Positions 45,006 to 52,668 of a stretch of DNA of 64,000 nucleotides are shown here, one piece after another. Every line of letters starts with the position of its first letter. Position 1 is the first letter of the stretch. The stretch spans positions 32,134 through 96,133 of the forward strand of contig JAFWWO010000017.1 of the NCBI GenBank assembly GCA_017523325.1, given 5' to 3'. The position numbers and the translations under genes are program-made. Below the pieces are notes generated by a model. The model had not been told where the DNA came from and did no database searches. It was given only the letters and a program-made list of their open reading frames with translations. The stretch comes from Anaerotignum sp. (GTDB lineage Bacteria; Bacillota; Clostridia; Lachnospirales; Anaerotignaceae).

Positions 45006-46136
45006 TTAAGATTCTGCTTCCACAGGAAATTTTTCCTTCGCCTTTGCCGCTTCGCGATACAACAAGTCTACAATGGCAGGGTCATCACATTTCTGTCTTG
45101 CCAAATCATCCAGCCCTGCACAAGCCGCCTTAAACCCTTCCACGGCCTCCGGTGTCAATTCGTTATAAATCATACCGGGGTAATTTTTGATATTTTCCAG
45201 CGCAACGGCTTCATATTCGCCGCAACGCTCTCTTTCATAGGCAACAGCTTCTTTGGAAACCTTCATGACAACCTCCTGCTGTTGGGGTGTCAAGCCGTCG
45301 AATTTTTCTTTACTCATCAAAATCAGATAAGGCGAGTAAATGTGTTTCGTATAGGTATAGCATTTCTGTACTTCGCAGAACTTTGTCTGCCATGTCAGCT
45401 CTGCACCGTTATCCTGCCCATCTACCGTTCCCTGCTGCAATGCTGTAAACAGTTCGGTAAAAGCCATAGGGGTAGGATTTGCACCGTAGTTTTTCCACTG
45501 CTGGAGCTGGATTTCGTTCTCCATAATTCTGATTTTCAGCCCCTTCAAGTCCTCCACTGTTTTGACCTCGCGGTTGGTTGTGGAAAGGGTACGGAAGGAA
45601 TTTTCCTGAAATTGCAATAGCTTAAAGCCTTTTTCCTCCAACCCTTCCGCCAATGTGTTTCCGAAAACGCCGTCCAGCACTTCATATACCTGCTGTTTGC
45701 TGTCAAAAAGCCACGGGATATCCAGACTGAAAATATCGTGGTCGAAAGATGCAACTGTGGCATTTGTCGCCAACACGATATCGTAATTGCCGAACTGACA
45801 GCCCTCCAACAACTCTCTTTCGGAGCCCAGCACGTTATCTGTGTAAATATCGCAGGTCAACGTGCCTCCACTTTCCTGCTCCAAACGCATTTTGAAAAAT
45901 TTTGCCGCATCAATGGTGGCCGGTGCATTCCCCAATGCATAAATAAAATGATAGCAATCATCTGCCAGCTCTACACCGGAGTCAAAATTGACAGGCTCCA
46001 CCTTTTTTTCCACAAAGCCTTGTGCCGCTGCATTTTCCGCCGCACTATCCGCATTTTCTGTTTTTGGAGTGCCACATCCGGCGAAACCCAAAGTCAGAAC
46101 TGCCGCCATAGTCACAGCGATTCCCTGTTTCAACAT
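45006..46136 (-). CDS. dctP: TRAP transporter solute-binding lipoprotein (DctP family)
   Basis: 376 residues. A lipoprotein signal peptide with lipobox LGFAGC (Cys at about residue 21) anchors it outside. Family features follow: YTDNVLGSERELLEGCQFG, IPWLFDSKQQVYEVL and LKGLKIRIMENEIQLQQWK, which contains the Arg that pairs with the substrate carboxylate in characterised members. A carboxylate substrate is therefore likely. AGGAGG precedes the ATG. A strong promoter lies at 46278-46306. Confidence 0.95.
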   Translation of the reverse strand: MLKQGIAVTMAAVLTLGFAGCGTPKTENADSAAENAAAQGFVEKKVEPVNFDSGVELADDCYHFIYALGNAPATIDAAKFFKMRLEQESGGTLTCDIYTDNVLGSERELLEGCQFGNYDIVLATNATVASFDHDIFSLDIPWLFDSKQQVYEVLDGVFGNTLAEGLEEKGFKLLQFQENSFRTLSTTNREVKTVEDLKGLKIRIMENEIQLQQWKNYGANPTPMAFTELFTALQQGTVDGQDNGAELTWQTKFCEVQKCYTYTKHIYSPYLILMSKEKFDGLTPQQQEVVMKVSKEAVAYERERCGEYEAVALENIKNYPGMIYNELTPEAVEGFKAACAGLDDLARQKCDDPAIVDLLYREAAKAKEKFPVEAES

Positions 46137-46247
46137 ACAAATCCTCCTCCTTATGAAATATGTGTGGCCTCGCCTGCTTCCTCCCGTCAGGCGAGGGTAT
46201 TGCCATACTATTTTTGCAGAATAAAATATTTTTTCTCAAAAAAGAAA

Positions 46248-46557
46248 TTCTTTTTGCGAAAATAAATCTTTTTTATGATTATAAATTAGCTTTTTTTGTC
46301 AGTCAATTCACAAAAAATCTAAAATATTATTTTATTTACGGCAAATAAAACTTATTTTTTGTTAAAAATATATAATATTTCTAAATTAAATAGATTTTTT
46401 GGACAAAAAATCAATCTTTCTTCCTTGTATAAAAATAAATTTCGCTTCCGGCAGATGCAAATTCCGAAATGCAACTCATTTCCTGCATTTTCAGTCCGAA
46501 ATACACCCTCTCTGCAACAAAAAAGAAGCGAAAAATAATTCTTCTTTTTGCGGAAAT
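46248..46557 (+). repeat. Two-copy 16-base direct repeat flanking the TRAP/GntR promoters
   Basis: TTCTTTTTGCGAAAAT at 46248-46263 and TTCTTTTTGCGGAAAT at 46542-46557, 15 of 16 bases alike. Each lies close to one of the two divergent transcription starts, so they could be binding sites for the GntR regulator. Confidence 0.45.
46278..46306 (-). promoter_or_regulatory. Promoter of the dctPQM operon
   Basis: TTGACT (46301-46306) and TATAAT (46278-46283) on the minus strand, 17 bases apart. The leader before dctP would be about 135 bases. Confidence 0.7.
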
Positions 46558-46662
46558 GATATAGATTTTTTTGAAAAAAGAATGTATAATATCCATAAAT
46601 AATAAAATATATCCGTTTCATTCTGTAAAAAAGTTAGATTTTCCGAAAAGAAGGTGGACAAT

Positions 46663-47373
46663 TTGAGCGAAAACACACCCATAAAACGAAAAGAAAAGAA
46701 ATTAACACAGACCGAACAGATTTATCAAACAATCAAAGATGATATTGCCGCCAAGCTCTATCAGCCCGGCGAAAAGCTGAATATCAAAGAATTAGCAAGA
46801 AAATATCACGTTAGTGATACACCGGTCAAACAGGCCCTCCAACGGCTGGCAGAGGAAAAAATCGTGGTCAATACCCCCAATAAAGGGATGCGTATCCGTA
46901 CATTAACCCCCCATGAGCTACATGACATTTTTGATATGCGTTTGATGATGGATACCTTTTTTGCAAAAAACATTATGACTTCTCTCAAATATAACATTGC
47001 GTTGCGCCAACAACTTCTTGACAATTTGGCCGCCCAGAGAGCGTTCATAGAAGAAAACGATTCCTCCAGAAAACCAAAGGAATATTTTGAACTGGATATG
47101 GAGTTTCACACTTTATATCTGGCCGCCTCCGGCAATCAAAAGGCTGTCGACACATTATCCCAATTGCAGCCCTTTACCTATGCAGCCGGAACCTATGTGA
47201 GCCAACCCTATTATCGGGACTGCGAATGTGTGGAGGAGCATCAGGCAATTATGGACGCCGCCCTGGCTTGCGACCTGAATGCACTGCATACCGCCATTAC
47301 CGAGCATTTGGATAATTCCAGAAAAGCATTACAGCTGATTTTTAATGTGAACCAAATCATCGATTCCGAATAA
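46663..47373 (+). CDS. GntR-family transcriptional regulator with FCD domain
   Basis: 236 residues. An N-terminal winged helix (EQIYQTIKDDIAAKLYQPGEKL, then the recognition part ELARKYHVSDTPVKQALQRL, both in part) is joined to an all-helical FCD ligand domain with DMRLMMD, EFHTLYLAASGN and EEHQAIMDA. FCD regulators usually sense carboxylates. The gene is divergent from the TRAP operon, so it likely controls that operon. I start at TTG 46663 with GAAGG eight bases upstream; a GTG nine bases earlier overlaps the binding site. Confidence 0.92.
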   Translation: MSENTPIKRKEKKLTQTEQIYQTIKDDIAAKLYQPGEKLNIKELARKYHVSDTPVKQALQRLAEEKIVVNTPNKGMRIRTLTPHELHDIFDMRLMMDTFFAKNIMTSLKYNIALRQQLLDNLAAQRAFIEENDSSRKPKEYFELDMEFHTLYLAASGNQKAVDTLSQLQPFTYAAGTYVSQPYYRDCECVEEHQAIMDAALACDLNALHTAITEHLDNSRKALQLIFNVNQIIDSE

Positions 47374-47420
47374 CAATAAGGACCCCGCCGGTGCAAACGC
47401 ACGACATCGGGATCCTTGTT
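47372..47420 (+). terminator. Probable terminator after the GntR gene
   Basis: AACAATAAGGA pairs with TCCTTGTT across an imperfect stem with inner CCCG/CGGG pairing, beginning in the stop codon. The T-run is weak. Confidence 0.45.
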
Positions 47421-47441
47421 CTATCATCATACAAACCATAC

Positions 47442-47468
47442 AAAAAGGCATCGGTCTTTTCCGATGCC
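47442..47468 (-). terminator. Terminator after the CarD-type gene
   Basis: GGCATCGG pairs perfectly with CCGATGCC around six bases, with five T on the minus strand, 14 bases past the stop. Confidence 0.85.
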
Positions 47469-47481
47469 TCTGATTTTTGCT

Positions 47482-47991
47482 TTATTTTTTTCCTTCTACC
47501 CGCTTCGTAATATATTCCGAAACTTCCTCATAGGGAATATCCAAAGCCACAGAAAACTCACGATGCAACAACTCTTTGGCAATCTTCCCATATTCCTGCT
47601 CGGTCTTTGCCAGCTTTTTGCCGCTTTCCTCCAAGGTTTTTTCCTTCCGATATACCGTCTTAATCAGCCGCACCAAATCCTCACACTGATGGGTATCCAA
47701 AAAGCCTTTATATTTTTCACTCAGTGCACGCACATCCTGTCCCGCAGTCGCTTCCTCCTGAATATGGGGAATTTGGTCAATCAGCTGCTCTGCCTGCGCC
47801 TTTGTCAGTATAGGCCGCATAAACACCTTCGTATCCACCGCCGCATAAATCACGCCGGAGCCGAAAACAGGTGCCAACGTATAATACTGCTTTCCTTTTC
47901 TATCCACAGGCAGACCCGTCGGAACACCGATTTCTTCCACACGGCAAATCCCATCGTTGCCATAAATTACAAATTCACCTTTTTGAAACAT
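47482..47991 (-). CDS. CarD-family transcriptional regulator
   Basis: 169 residues. The N-terminal RNA-polymerase-interacting domain is clear: MFQKGEFVIYGNDGICRVEEI, in part, then the YYTLAP and VIYAAVD strands. A helical C-terminal domain follows (KTVYRKEK, ELLHREFSVALDIPYEE). In mycobacteria CarD stabilises open complexes at rRNA promoters; other CarD/CdnL members act as global regulators. GGAGGAGG precedes the ATG. Confidence 0.92.
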   Translation of the reverse strand: MFQKGEFVIYGNDGICRVEEIGVPTGLPVDRKGKQYYTLAPVFGSGVIYAAVDTKVFMRPILTKAQAEQLIDQIPHIQEEATAGQDVRALSEKYKGFLDTHQCEDLVRLIKTVYRKEKTLEESGKKLAKTEQEYGKIAKELLHREFSVALDIPYEEVSEYITKRVEGKK

Positions 47992-48117
47992 GGTTCCTCC
48001 TCCTCTGCCGTCCTATTTTGGCGGTCATTCCATTGCCTCTTTTCCGAATCTTATACCGCCTGTTTGATTTAGTATAGCACATTTTTGAGGGAAATTGCAA
48101 AGGTGAATTTTTTCATA

Positions 48118-48561
48118 TTATTCCATCACCAAAATTTCTATCCCCGCTTCCTCCAATATGCTTTTGGATAGTTCATCAGGGTATTCTCCCCTATGTACGA
48201 TGCGGGTAATGCCTGCATTCACCAGCATTTTGGCACAAATCACGCAGGGCTGGAGGGTAATATAAATGGTTGCACCCTCTGTGCTGACGCCGATTTTTGC
48301 CGCCTGAATGATGGCATTTTGCTCCGCATGGAGGGCACGGCAAAGCTCATGGCGCTGTCCGGAAGGAATATTCAGCCGCTGCCGCTCACAGCCACCGATT
48401 TCCGTACAATGCCGCAGACCCGACGGTGCTCCGTTATATCCCGTTGTAATAATACGATTATCCTTTACAATCACAGCCCCTACCTGTCTGCGCAGACAGG
48501 TGGATCTGGTTTTGACAATCTCGGCTATTTCCATAAAATATTCGTCCCAGCTGGCTCTCAC
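48118..48561 (-). CDS. dCMP deaminase (ComEB-like)
   Basis: 147 residues. The zinc-dependent deaminase motif is complete: HAEQNA (His ligand and catalytic Glu) and PCVIC (two Cys ligands). [18 protein letters not shown] and [13 protein letters not shown] are dCMP deaminase signatures. It makes dUMP for thymidylate synthesis. The frame extends 19 codons further to an ATG right after the upstream gene's terminator, but GTG 48561, eight bases after AAGGAGG, is the better start and gives the usual N-terminus (VRASWDEYF). Confidence 0.92.
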   Translation of the reverse strand: MRASWDEYFMEIAEIVKTRSTCLRRQVGAVIVKDNRIITTGYNGAPSGLRHCTEIGGCERQRLNIPSGQRHELCRALHAEQNAIIQAAKIGVSTEGATIYITLQPCVICAKMLVNAGITRIVHRGEYPDELSKSILEEAGIEILVME

Positions 48562-48618
48562 CTTTGGTTCCTCCTTATTTGGTTCTGCAAATTCCGTTTT
48601 TTGTATCCAAAATAGCAT

Positions 48619-48646
48619 AAAAAAGCCCCGTTGTCAAAACGGGGCC
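48619..48646 (-). terminator. Terminator after the CoA-transferase gene
   Basis: GCCCCGTT pairs with AACGGGGC around a five-base loop, with six T on the minus strand, nine bases past the stop. Confidence 0.9.
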
Positions 48647-48654
48647 ATCGTTTA

Positions 48655-49962
48655 TTAGATAATCAGGTTCATCTTCTTCGCTTCAAATTCCAATTCCTCT
48701 CTAAACTGGGGGGCTGCAAGAGAAATAATCATTTTTGCTCTCTCACTTGCCGTCTGCCCTTTCAGGCGAACAATATTATGTTCCGTTACCAAAAAGTCCA
48801 CTTCGTTTTTACTTGTGGTTACAATAGAGCCGGGAGTCAGAACAGGTTTAATTTTAGAGATTGTACCGCCTTTTGCAGTAGAGGTCATGGCAATAAAGCC
48901 TTTGCCGCCCTTAGAGATGTTTGCCCCACGCACAAAGTCTACCTGACCGCCGGAGCCGCTATAATGCAGCGTGCCCAAGCTCTCTGCACAAACCTGACCG
49001 AACAAATCGATTTCTACGCAGGCATTGACGGAAATAAAATGATCATGCTGCCCGATGACATAAGGGTCATTGGTATAATCCACCGGGTGCATTTCAAAGG
49101 CAGGGTTATCGTCCATATAATCGTACATTTTTTTGGTACCCCATGCCAATGTGGAAATGGTTTTCCCTACGTTAATAGGCTTTTTCATGTTCGTAACAGC
49201 GCCGCATTCAATCAAATCCACCATACTATCGGTGAACATCTCCGTATGAATGCCCAAATCCTTTTTATCCTGCAACAAAACACCTACGGCATTGGGAATG
49301 CCGCCGATACCCAACTGTATTGTGGCACCGTCGGGCACTTCGTCTGCAATCATCTGTCCGATTTTTTTATCCATATCCGTCAGGGGTGCGGCTTCCAGCG
49401 TCAAAAGCTCTCTGGAGGATTCACAAAGAGCCGTTACCTCGGAAATATGAATGAAGTTATTCCCCATCACACGAGGCATTTTATCATTGACGTCCAACAA
49501 AATAATAGCCGCCTTACTCTTCATGGCCATGACTTCCGCACCGGACATCCCGCAAGTGAAATAGCCGTGCTTATCCATAGGGGAAACCTCTGCATAAAAG
49601 ACATCAAGGCGGGGCTGTATCTCTCTCCAATAGCCGGGAATGGTGCTGTAATTATTGGGGATATATGTATAATACCCCTGCTGAACCGCTTTTCTGCCGG
49701 CTCCGCCTGTAAACCAGGAAACATAATCATATTTGCCCTTCAGTTCAGGGTTCATGAAAACACCGCCCTTTACGGACAATGTTGCATGGTGCATTACGCC
49801 GGTAATCTCTCCCTTACGGGCTCTTTCTCCAATGGCGTCACAAATGGCTGTGGGTTCCTCCAAGCCTGTTGGGCAAGCACAAATATCGCCGGATTTTACA
49901 TACATCGCAACTTCTTCCGGCGTTTTCCGTTTCGCCAGATACATTTCCTGAAATTTATTCAT
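48655..49962 (-). CDS. Acyl-CoA:acetate CoA-transferase (acetyl-CoA hydrolase/transferase family)
   Basis: 435 residues, the size of 4-hydroxybutyrate and butyryl-CoA:acetate CoA-transferases. It moves CoA between acetate and another acyl-CoA in fermentation. GIGGIPNAV precedes GIHTEMFTD, whose Glu is the expected catalytic residue forming the glutamyl-CoA ester. ESLGTLHYSGSGGQVDF follows, then SKGGKGFIAMTSTA. The sequence does not settle the acyl group (butyryl, propionyl, 4-hydroxybutyryl or other). It stands alone, with its own terminator and no other fermentation gene beside it. Confidence 0.9.
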   Translation of the reverse strand: MNKFQEMYLAKRKTPEEVAMYVKSGDICACPTGLEEPTAICDAIGERARKGEITGVMHHATLSVKGGVFMNPELKGKYDYVSWFTGGAGRKAVQQGYYTYIPNNYSTIPGYWREIQPRLDVFYAEVSPMDKHGYFTCGMSGAEVMAMKSKAAIILLDVNDKMPRVMGNNFIHISEVTALCESSRELLTLEAAPLTDMDKKIGQMIADEVPDGATIQLGIGGIPNAVGVLLQDKKDLGIHTEMFTDSMVDLIECGAVTNMKKPINVGKTISTLAWGTKKMYDYMDDNPAFEMHPVDYTNDPYVIGQHDHFISVNACVEIDLFGQVCAESLGTLHYSGSGGQVDFVRGANISKGGKGFIAMTSTAKGGTISKIKPVLTPGSIVTTSKNEVDFLVTEHNIVRLKGQTASERAKMIISLAAPQFREELEFEAKKMNLII

Positions 49963-50054
49963 ATTACTTTCATCCTTTCCTCTTTTTGCCGCAGATGGAA
50001 TTTCCGCAAGAATTGGTTATCATTCTTCGATTACAACATACAATTCGCAACAGT

Positions 50055-50063
50055 ATTTTAGCA
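50055..50063 (-). promoter_or_regulatory. Possible extended -10 promoter of the CoA-transferase gene
   Basis: TGCTAAAAT on the minus strand, about 95 bases before the start. The -35 position (TTACTT) is a poor match. Confidence 0.4.
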
Positions 50064-50286
50064 TAAATTCACAATTAAAGTAAAGAGATATTCCCTCTTG
50101 TTCTTCAAATAGTACAAAAATGCCCCATTTTCTCAAAATCAAAGTCAAAAAAAGCTGCTGTTTTTCATTTTTGCTGCAAAAAAACATTTTGGAAATTCCG
50201 AAAAACACTGTAAAAATAAAGGAAACTCCCCTTTTCTCCTCTATCCGGACTATTGTGATTGTTGTCATACAACGTGAAAAGCCCAT

Positions 50287-50328
50287 GGAAAAGGGAGAAC
50301 CCCTATTTCAGGAATCCTCCCTTCTTCC
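50287..50328 (-). terminator. Possible terminator after the small P-loop gene
   Basis: On the minus strand GGAAGAAGGGAG pairs with CTCCCTTTTCC (one bulge) around about 18 bases. There is no strong T-run, so this is doubtful. Confidence 0.35.
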
Positions 50329-50421
50329 GATACCTCTATCATAAACTCATATTCATCGAAACACAATCTATCGGAAAATATAGAATATATTGAATTGATT
50401 TCGATCTATGTGAATGTATCA

Positions 50422-50835
50422 TCAAATCAGGTACTGCTGTATTTCCGCCGGAAGCAGTTCCGCTTTGCGACTGATAATCATTACGAAATCCATTTCTGCT
50501 TCCTTAGAAGTCTTTTCCAGCTCCTGAATAAAGGAAACGAATTCTTGATCGCTGATTTTATCCACAATATGGTTTAATCCATCAATATAGATGGTTTCAA
50601 TATCGCTATTCTGAGAAAGTATACCACACACAAATCCTCTGAATACCAACGGATTTTCCATAATAAACTTGGGTGTGTCTACAAAACGAACGCTGTAATG
50701 CAAATCGTACATATGACTGCTGTCATCGTCTACAAAAACGATACTGCCCTTCGCTTCTTTGCTGGCTTCATTCGCCATCGCAATCATTTTTTTGGTTTTA
50801 CCTTCGCCTTTTTCGCCTGCAAGAATCTTAACCAT
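50422..50835 (-). CDS. Small single-domain P-loop protein
   Basis: 137 residues from ATG 50835, six bases after GGGGAG. Walker A GEKGEGKTKK is at residues 6-15. Two hydrophobic strands ending in Asp (GSIVFVDDD and IETIYIDGLN) look like Walker B and sensor strands, and a final strand reads FVMIISRK. It has no helicase, AAA+ or ABC signature and no membrane segment. Similar proteins in Clostridia are often labelled as uncharacterised ATP-binding or PilT-like proteins without experiment. Function unknown. Confidence 0.7.
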   Translation of the reverse strand: MVKILAGEKGEGKTKKMIAMANEASKEAKGSIVFVDDDSSHMYDLHYSVRFVDTPKFIMENPLVFRGFVCGILSQNSDIETIYIDGLNHIVDKISDQEFVSFIQELEKTSKEAEMDFVMIISRKAELLPAEIQQYLI

Positions 50836-51021
50836 TGTAATCTCCCCCTTCATATTTTGGCGATATACTTTCATATGTTCTGTATTGCAACAGATCTTCC
50901 ATAAAGAAGTTTTCTGTTATTTATTTTAATTCTCTAAAAGTATGTCCAATCCTCTTTTTTTCCATACTTTTTTTCCTGTTTTCAGAGTTTTGGCCTTTTT
51001 CACAAAAAATATTCCTAAATT

Positions 51022-51990
51022 TTATTCAACTTTTTCGGAATGTTTCCCATTTCCTTTCTGCACCAATGCCGCCGCCCCTAATACACCGGCATCATTGCCC
51101 AGCGCCGCCAATACAATTTCCTTGTTGCGACAATGGGGAAACACCTGTTTTTGATAGGCCGGACAGATTTTATTCAATAGGAAATCACCGGCTCTGCTCA
51201 TGCCGCCGCCTATGACAATTCTCTCCGTATCCACAATATAACCGGCATTGGCCAGGGCGATACCCAATCTTTCGGCAGCAAAATCCACCACCTGCATCGC
51301 CAATACATCGCCCCCTCGGGCAGCCGCCCAAACATCTTCGGCACTCATACGAGGCAAATGTCGCAAAGAGGACGCCTCATCTCCCTCCTGCAACAGGCGT
51401 TTTGCCCTTTGCACCACCCCCGTGGCCGAGGCATACTGCTCCAGACAGCCTTTTTTCCCACAGCCGCAGCTTTCTGTTTCGTAAGGGTCTATGGTCATAT
51501 GGCCGATTTCTCCCGCCACACCACTTTCTCCCATGAGAATTTGCCCATTTTGAATGATGCCGCCGCCAACGCCCGTTCCCAGCGTTACCATCAGCATACT
51601 GTTTGCACCCCTTCCGGCGCCATAAACAGCCTCTCCCAAAGCCGCCACACGGGCATCATTGCCGATGCAAACGGGAGAAATGCCAATCACCTTCTGCGCC
51701 AGCTGTCCCAAAGCCACATCGCCCCAGCCGATATTTACCGTACCGTGGAGTATTCCATCGTCTGTAACCGGACCGGGCACCGCCATGCCAATTCCTGAAA
51801 TATCCGCTCTCTCCAGCCCTTCCTCCGCCAGTATCTCCTCCAGCGTCATTCGAATATCCTGCAAGACAGGTGTGGGGTCTGCTCCCTTCCTTGTGGGAAG
51901 TTCTCTACGGACTCCTATTTCGCCCCCTTCGGAAACCAAGCCGATTTTTATGGTTGTTCCACCAATATCAATCCCAAAATAATGGCTCAT
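51022..51990 (-). CDS. glk: ROK-family glucokinase
   Basis: 322 residues. The phosphate-binding motif DIGGTTIKIGLV is at the N-terminus. The sugar-binding and catalytic region has NDARVAALGE and GTGVGGGII, with catalytic Asp in NDAR. The ROK zinc motif is Cys-x-Cys-x4-Cys in CGCGKKGCLEQYAS, with the zinc His in EIGHMTI. Glucose is the likely substrate by length and motif, though other hexoses are possible. The ATG overlaps the stop of the acetyltransferase gene (ATGA). Confidence 0.93.
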   Translation of the reverse strand: MSHYFGIDIGGTTIKIGLVSEGGEIGVRRELPTRKGADPTPVLQDIRMTLEEILAEEGLERADISGIGMAVPGPVTDDGILHGTVNIGWGDVALGQLAQKVIGISPVCIGNDARVAALGEAVYGAGRGANSMLMVTLGTGVGGGIIQNGQILMGESGVAGEIGHMTIDPYETESCGCGKKGCLEQYASATGVVQRAKRLLQEGDEASSLRHLPRMSAEDVWAAARGGDVLAMQVVDFAAERLGIALANAGYIVDTERIVIGGGMSRAGDFLLNKICPAYQKQVFPHCRNKEIVLAALGNDAGVLGAAALVQKGNGKHSEKVE

Positions 51991-52514
51991 AAGGATTCTC
52001 CTTTATATTGATACACAATTTTATATATCTGCTCCCGATACCGCTCATAGGTTGCTTCATCAATCGTTCCGGGCCTTGTCATCAGCCTTAGCGGCAACAT
52101 TCCCTGACCTTTTCGCATGGGCGGCTGTAAATAAGGGTAGGCATTATAACAAAACCCATGCCGCTGATAAAAAGCAATCCGCCGGCGGGTAAGGGCGTCC
52201 TCCGGCACCTCTACCTCCAAAACCGTGGGCCGGTGATACTCTGTCAAAAAGGCATCCAAGAGCCTGCCGCCAAAACCATGATTACGCCATTTCTCCCCCA
52301 CCGCAAAATGTTCGATATACAAAAAATCTTCTATCTCCCATACAGCAATGACCGCTGTATATACCTGCTGCATATTCACACCATATAACCGATAACAGGG
52401 GCTTTGCAATAACGCCCGCTGGTTTTCCTTCGTCCGCAGCTCCGTAACCGGAAACGCCGTTTCCAACAACGGAAAAATCTCATCAAAACTCTCTTCTGTG
52501 ATTCGTTGCAGCAT
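51987..52514 (-). CDS. GNAT-family N-acetyltransferase
   Basis: 175 residues. The GNAT core shows a beta-strand EDFLYIEHFAVGEKWRNHGFGGRLL, in part, with the acetyl-CoA loop R-N-H-G-F-G-G. Late segments are LEVEVPEDALTRRRIAFYQRHGF, in part, as in typical members. A C-terminal ~30 residues follow. GGAGAG precedes the ATG. It is coupled to the glucokinase by overlap, but the substrate cannot be inferred. Confidence 0.88.
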   Translation of the reverse strand: MLQRITEESFDEIFPLLETAFPVTELRTKENQRALLQSPCYRLYGVNMQQVYTAVIAVWEIEDFLYIEHFAVGEKWRNHGFGGRLLDAFLTEYHRPTVLEVEVPEDALTRRRIAFYQRHGFCYNAYPYLQPPMRKGQGMLPLRLMTRPGTIDEATYERYREQIYKIVYQYKGESL

Positions 52515-52616
52515 TTCTTTCTCTCCCTTATTTTTTCAAAGAATACGCAAATCCATTATAAAATATAATCCATCTGTCCGTCCACCCTTCCCACGGGAAT
52601 TTCTTCACAAAAATAT

Positions 52617-52645
52617 TATACAACCCTTTCATTTTGTGGTATGCT
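52617..52645 (+). promoter_or_regulatory. Promoter of the exported serine protease gene
   Basis: Extended -10 TGGTATGCT (TATGCT at 52640-52645) with TATACA (52617-52622) 17 bases upstream, about 24 bases before the ATG. Confidence 0.5.
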
Positions 52646-52668
52646 ATTTTGCGAAGGGACGTGATTTT

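Larger units (their letters stand above)
46137..46662. other. Divergent control region between the TRAP operon and its likely regulator
   Basis: About 525 bases, very AT-rich. It holds the dctP promoter (46278-46306), a perfect 8-bp hairpin in the dctP leader (CTCGCCTG/CAGGCGAG, 46168-46197), an inverted repeat AAAAAGAA-A-TTCTTTTT (about 46239-46255), and two copies of a 16-base motif (46248-46263 and 46542-46557). A TATAAT at 46585-46590 could serve the regulator gene, but no good -35 is seen. Confidence 0.55.
49963..50421. other. Intergenic region upstream of the CoA-transferase gene
   Basis: About 460 bases, AT-rich. On the minus strand an extended -10 (TGCTAAAAT, 50055-50063) with a weak -35 17 bases further up may be the CoA-transferase promoter. 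An imperfect hairpin at 50287-50328 may end the gene to its right. I see no convincing gene; open frames here have no ribosome binding site or family likeness. Confidence 0.5.

Noticed and set aside
46352..46682. Small minus-strand frames in the TRAP/GntR region
   Set aside because: They are Phe/Lys/Ile-rich frames produced by AT-rich DNA and lack start signals.
50020..50344. Open frames on both strands upstream of the CoA-transferase gene
   Set aside because: No ribosome binding site, odd composition and no likeness to any family; the region looks like ordinary AT-rich intergenic DNA.
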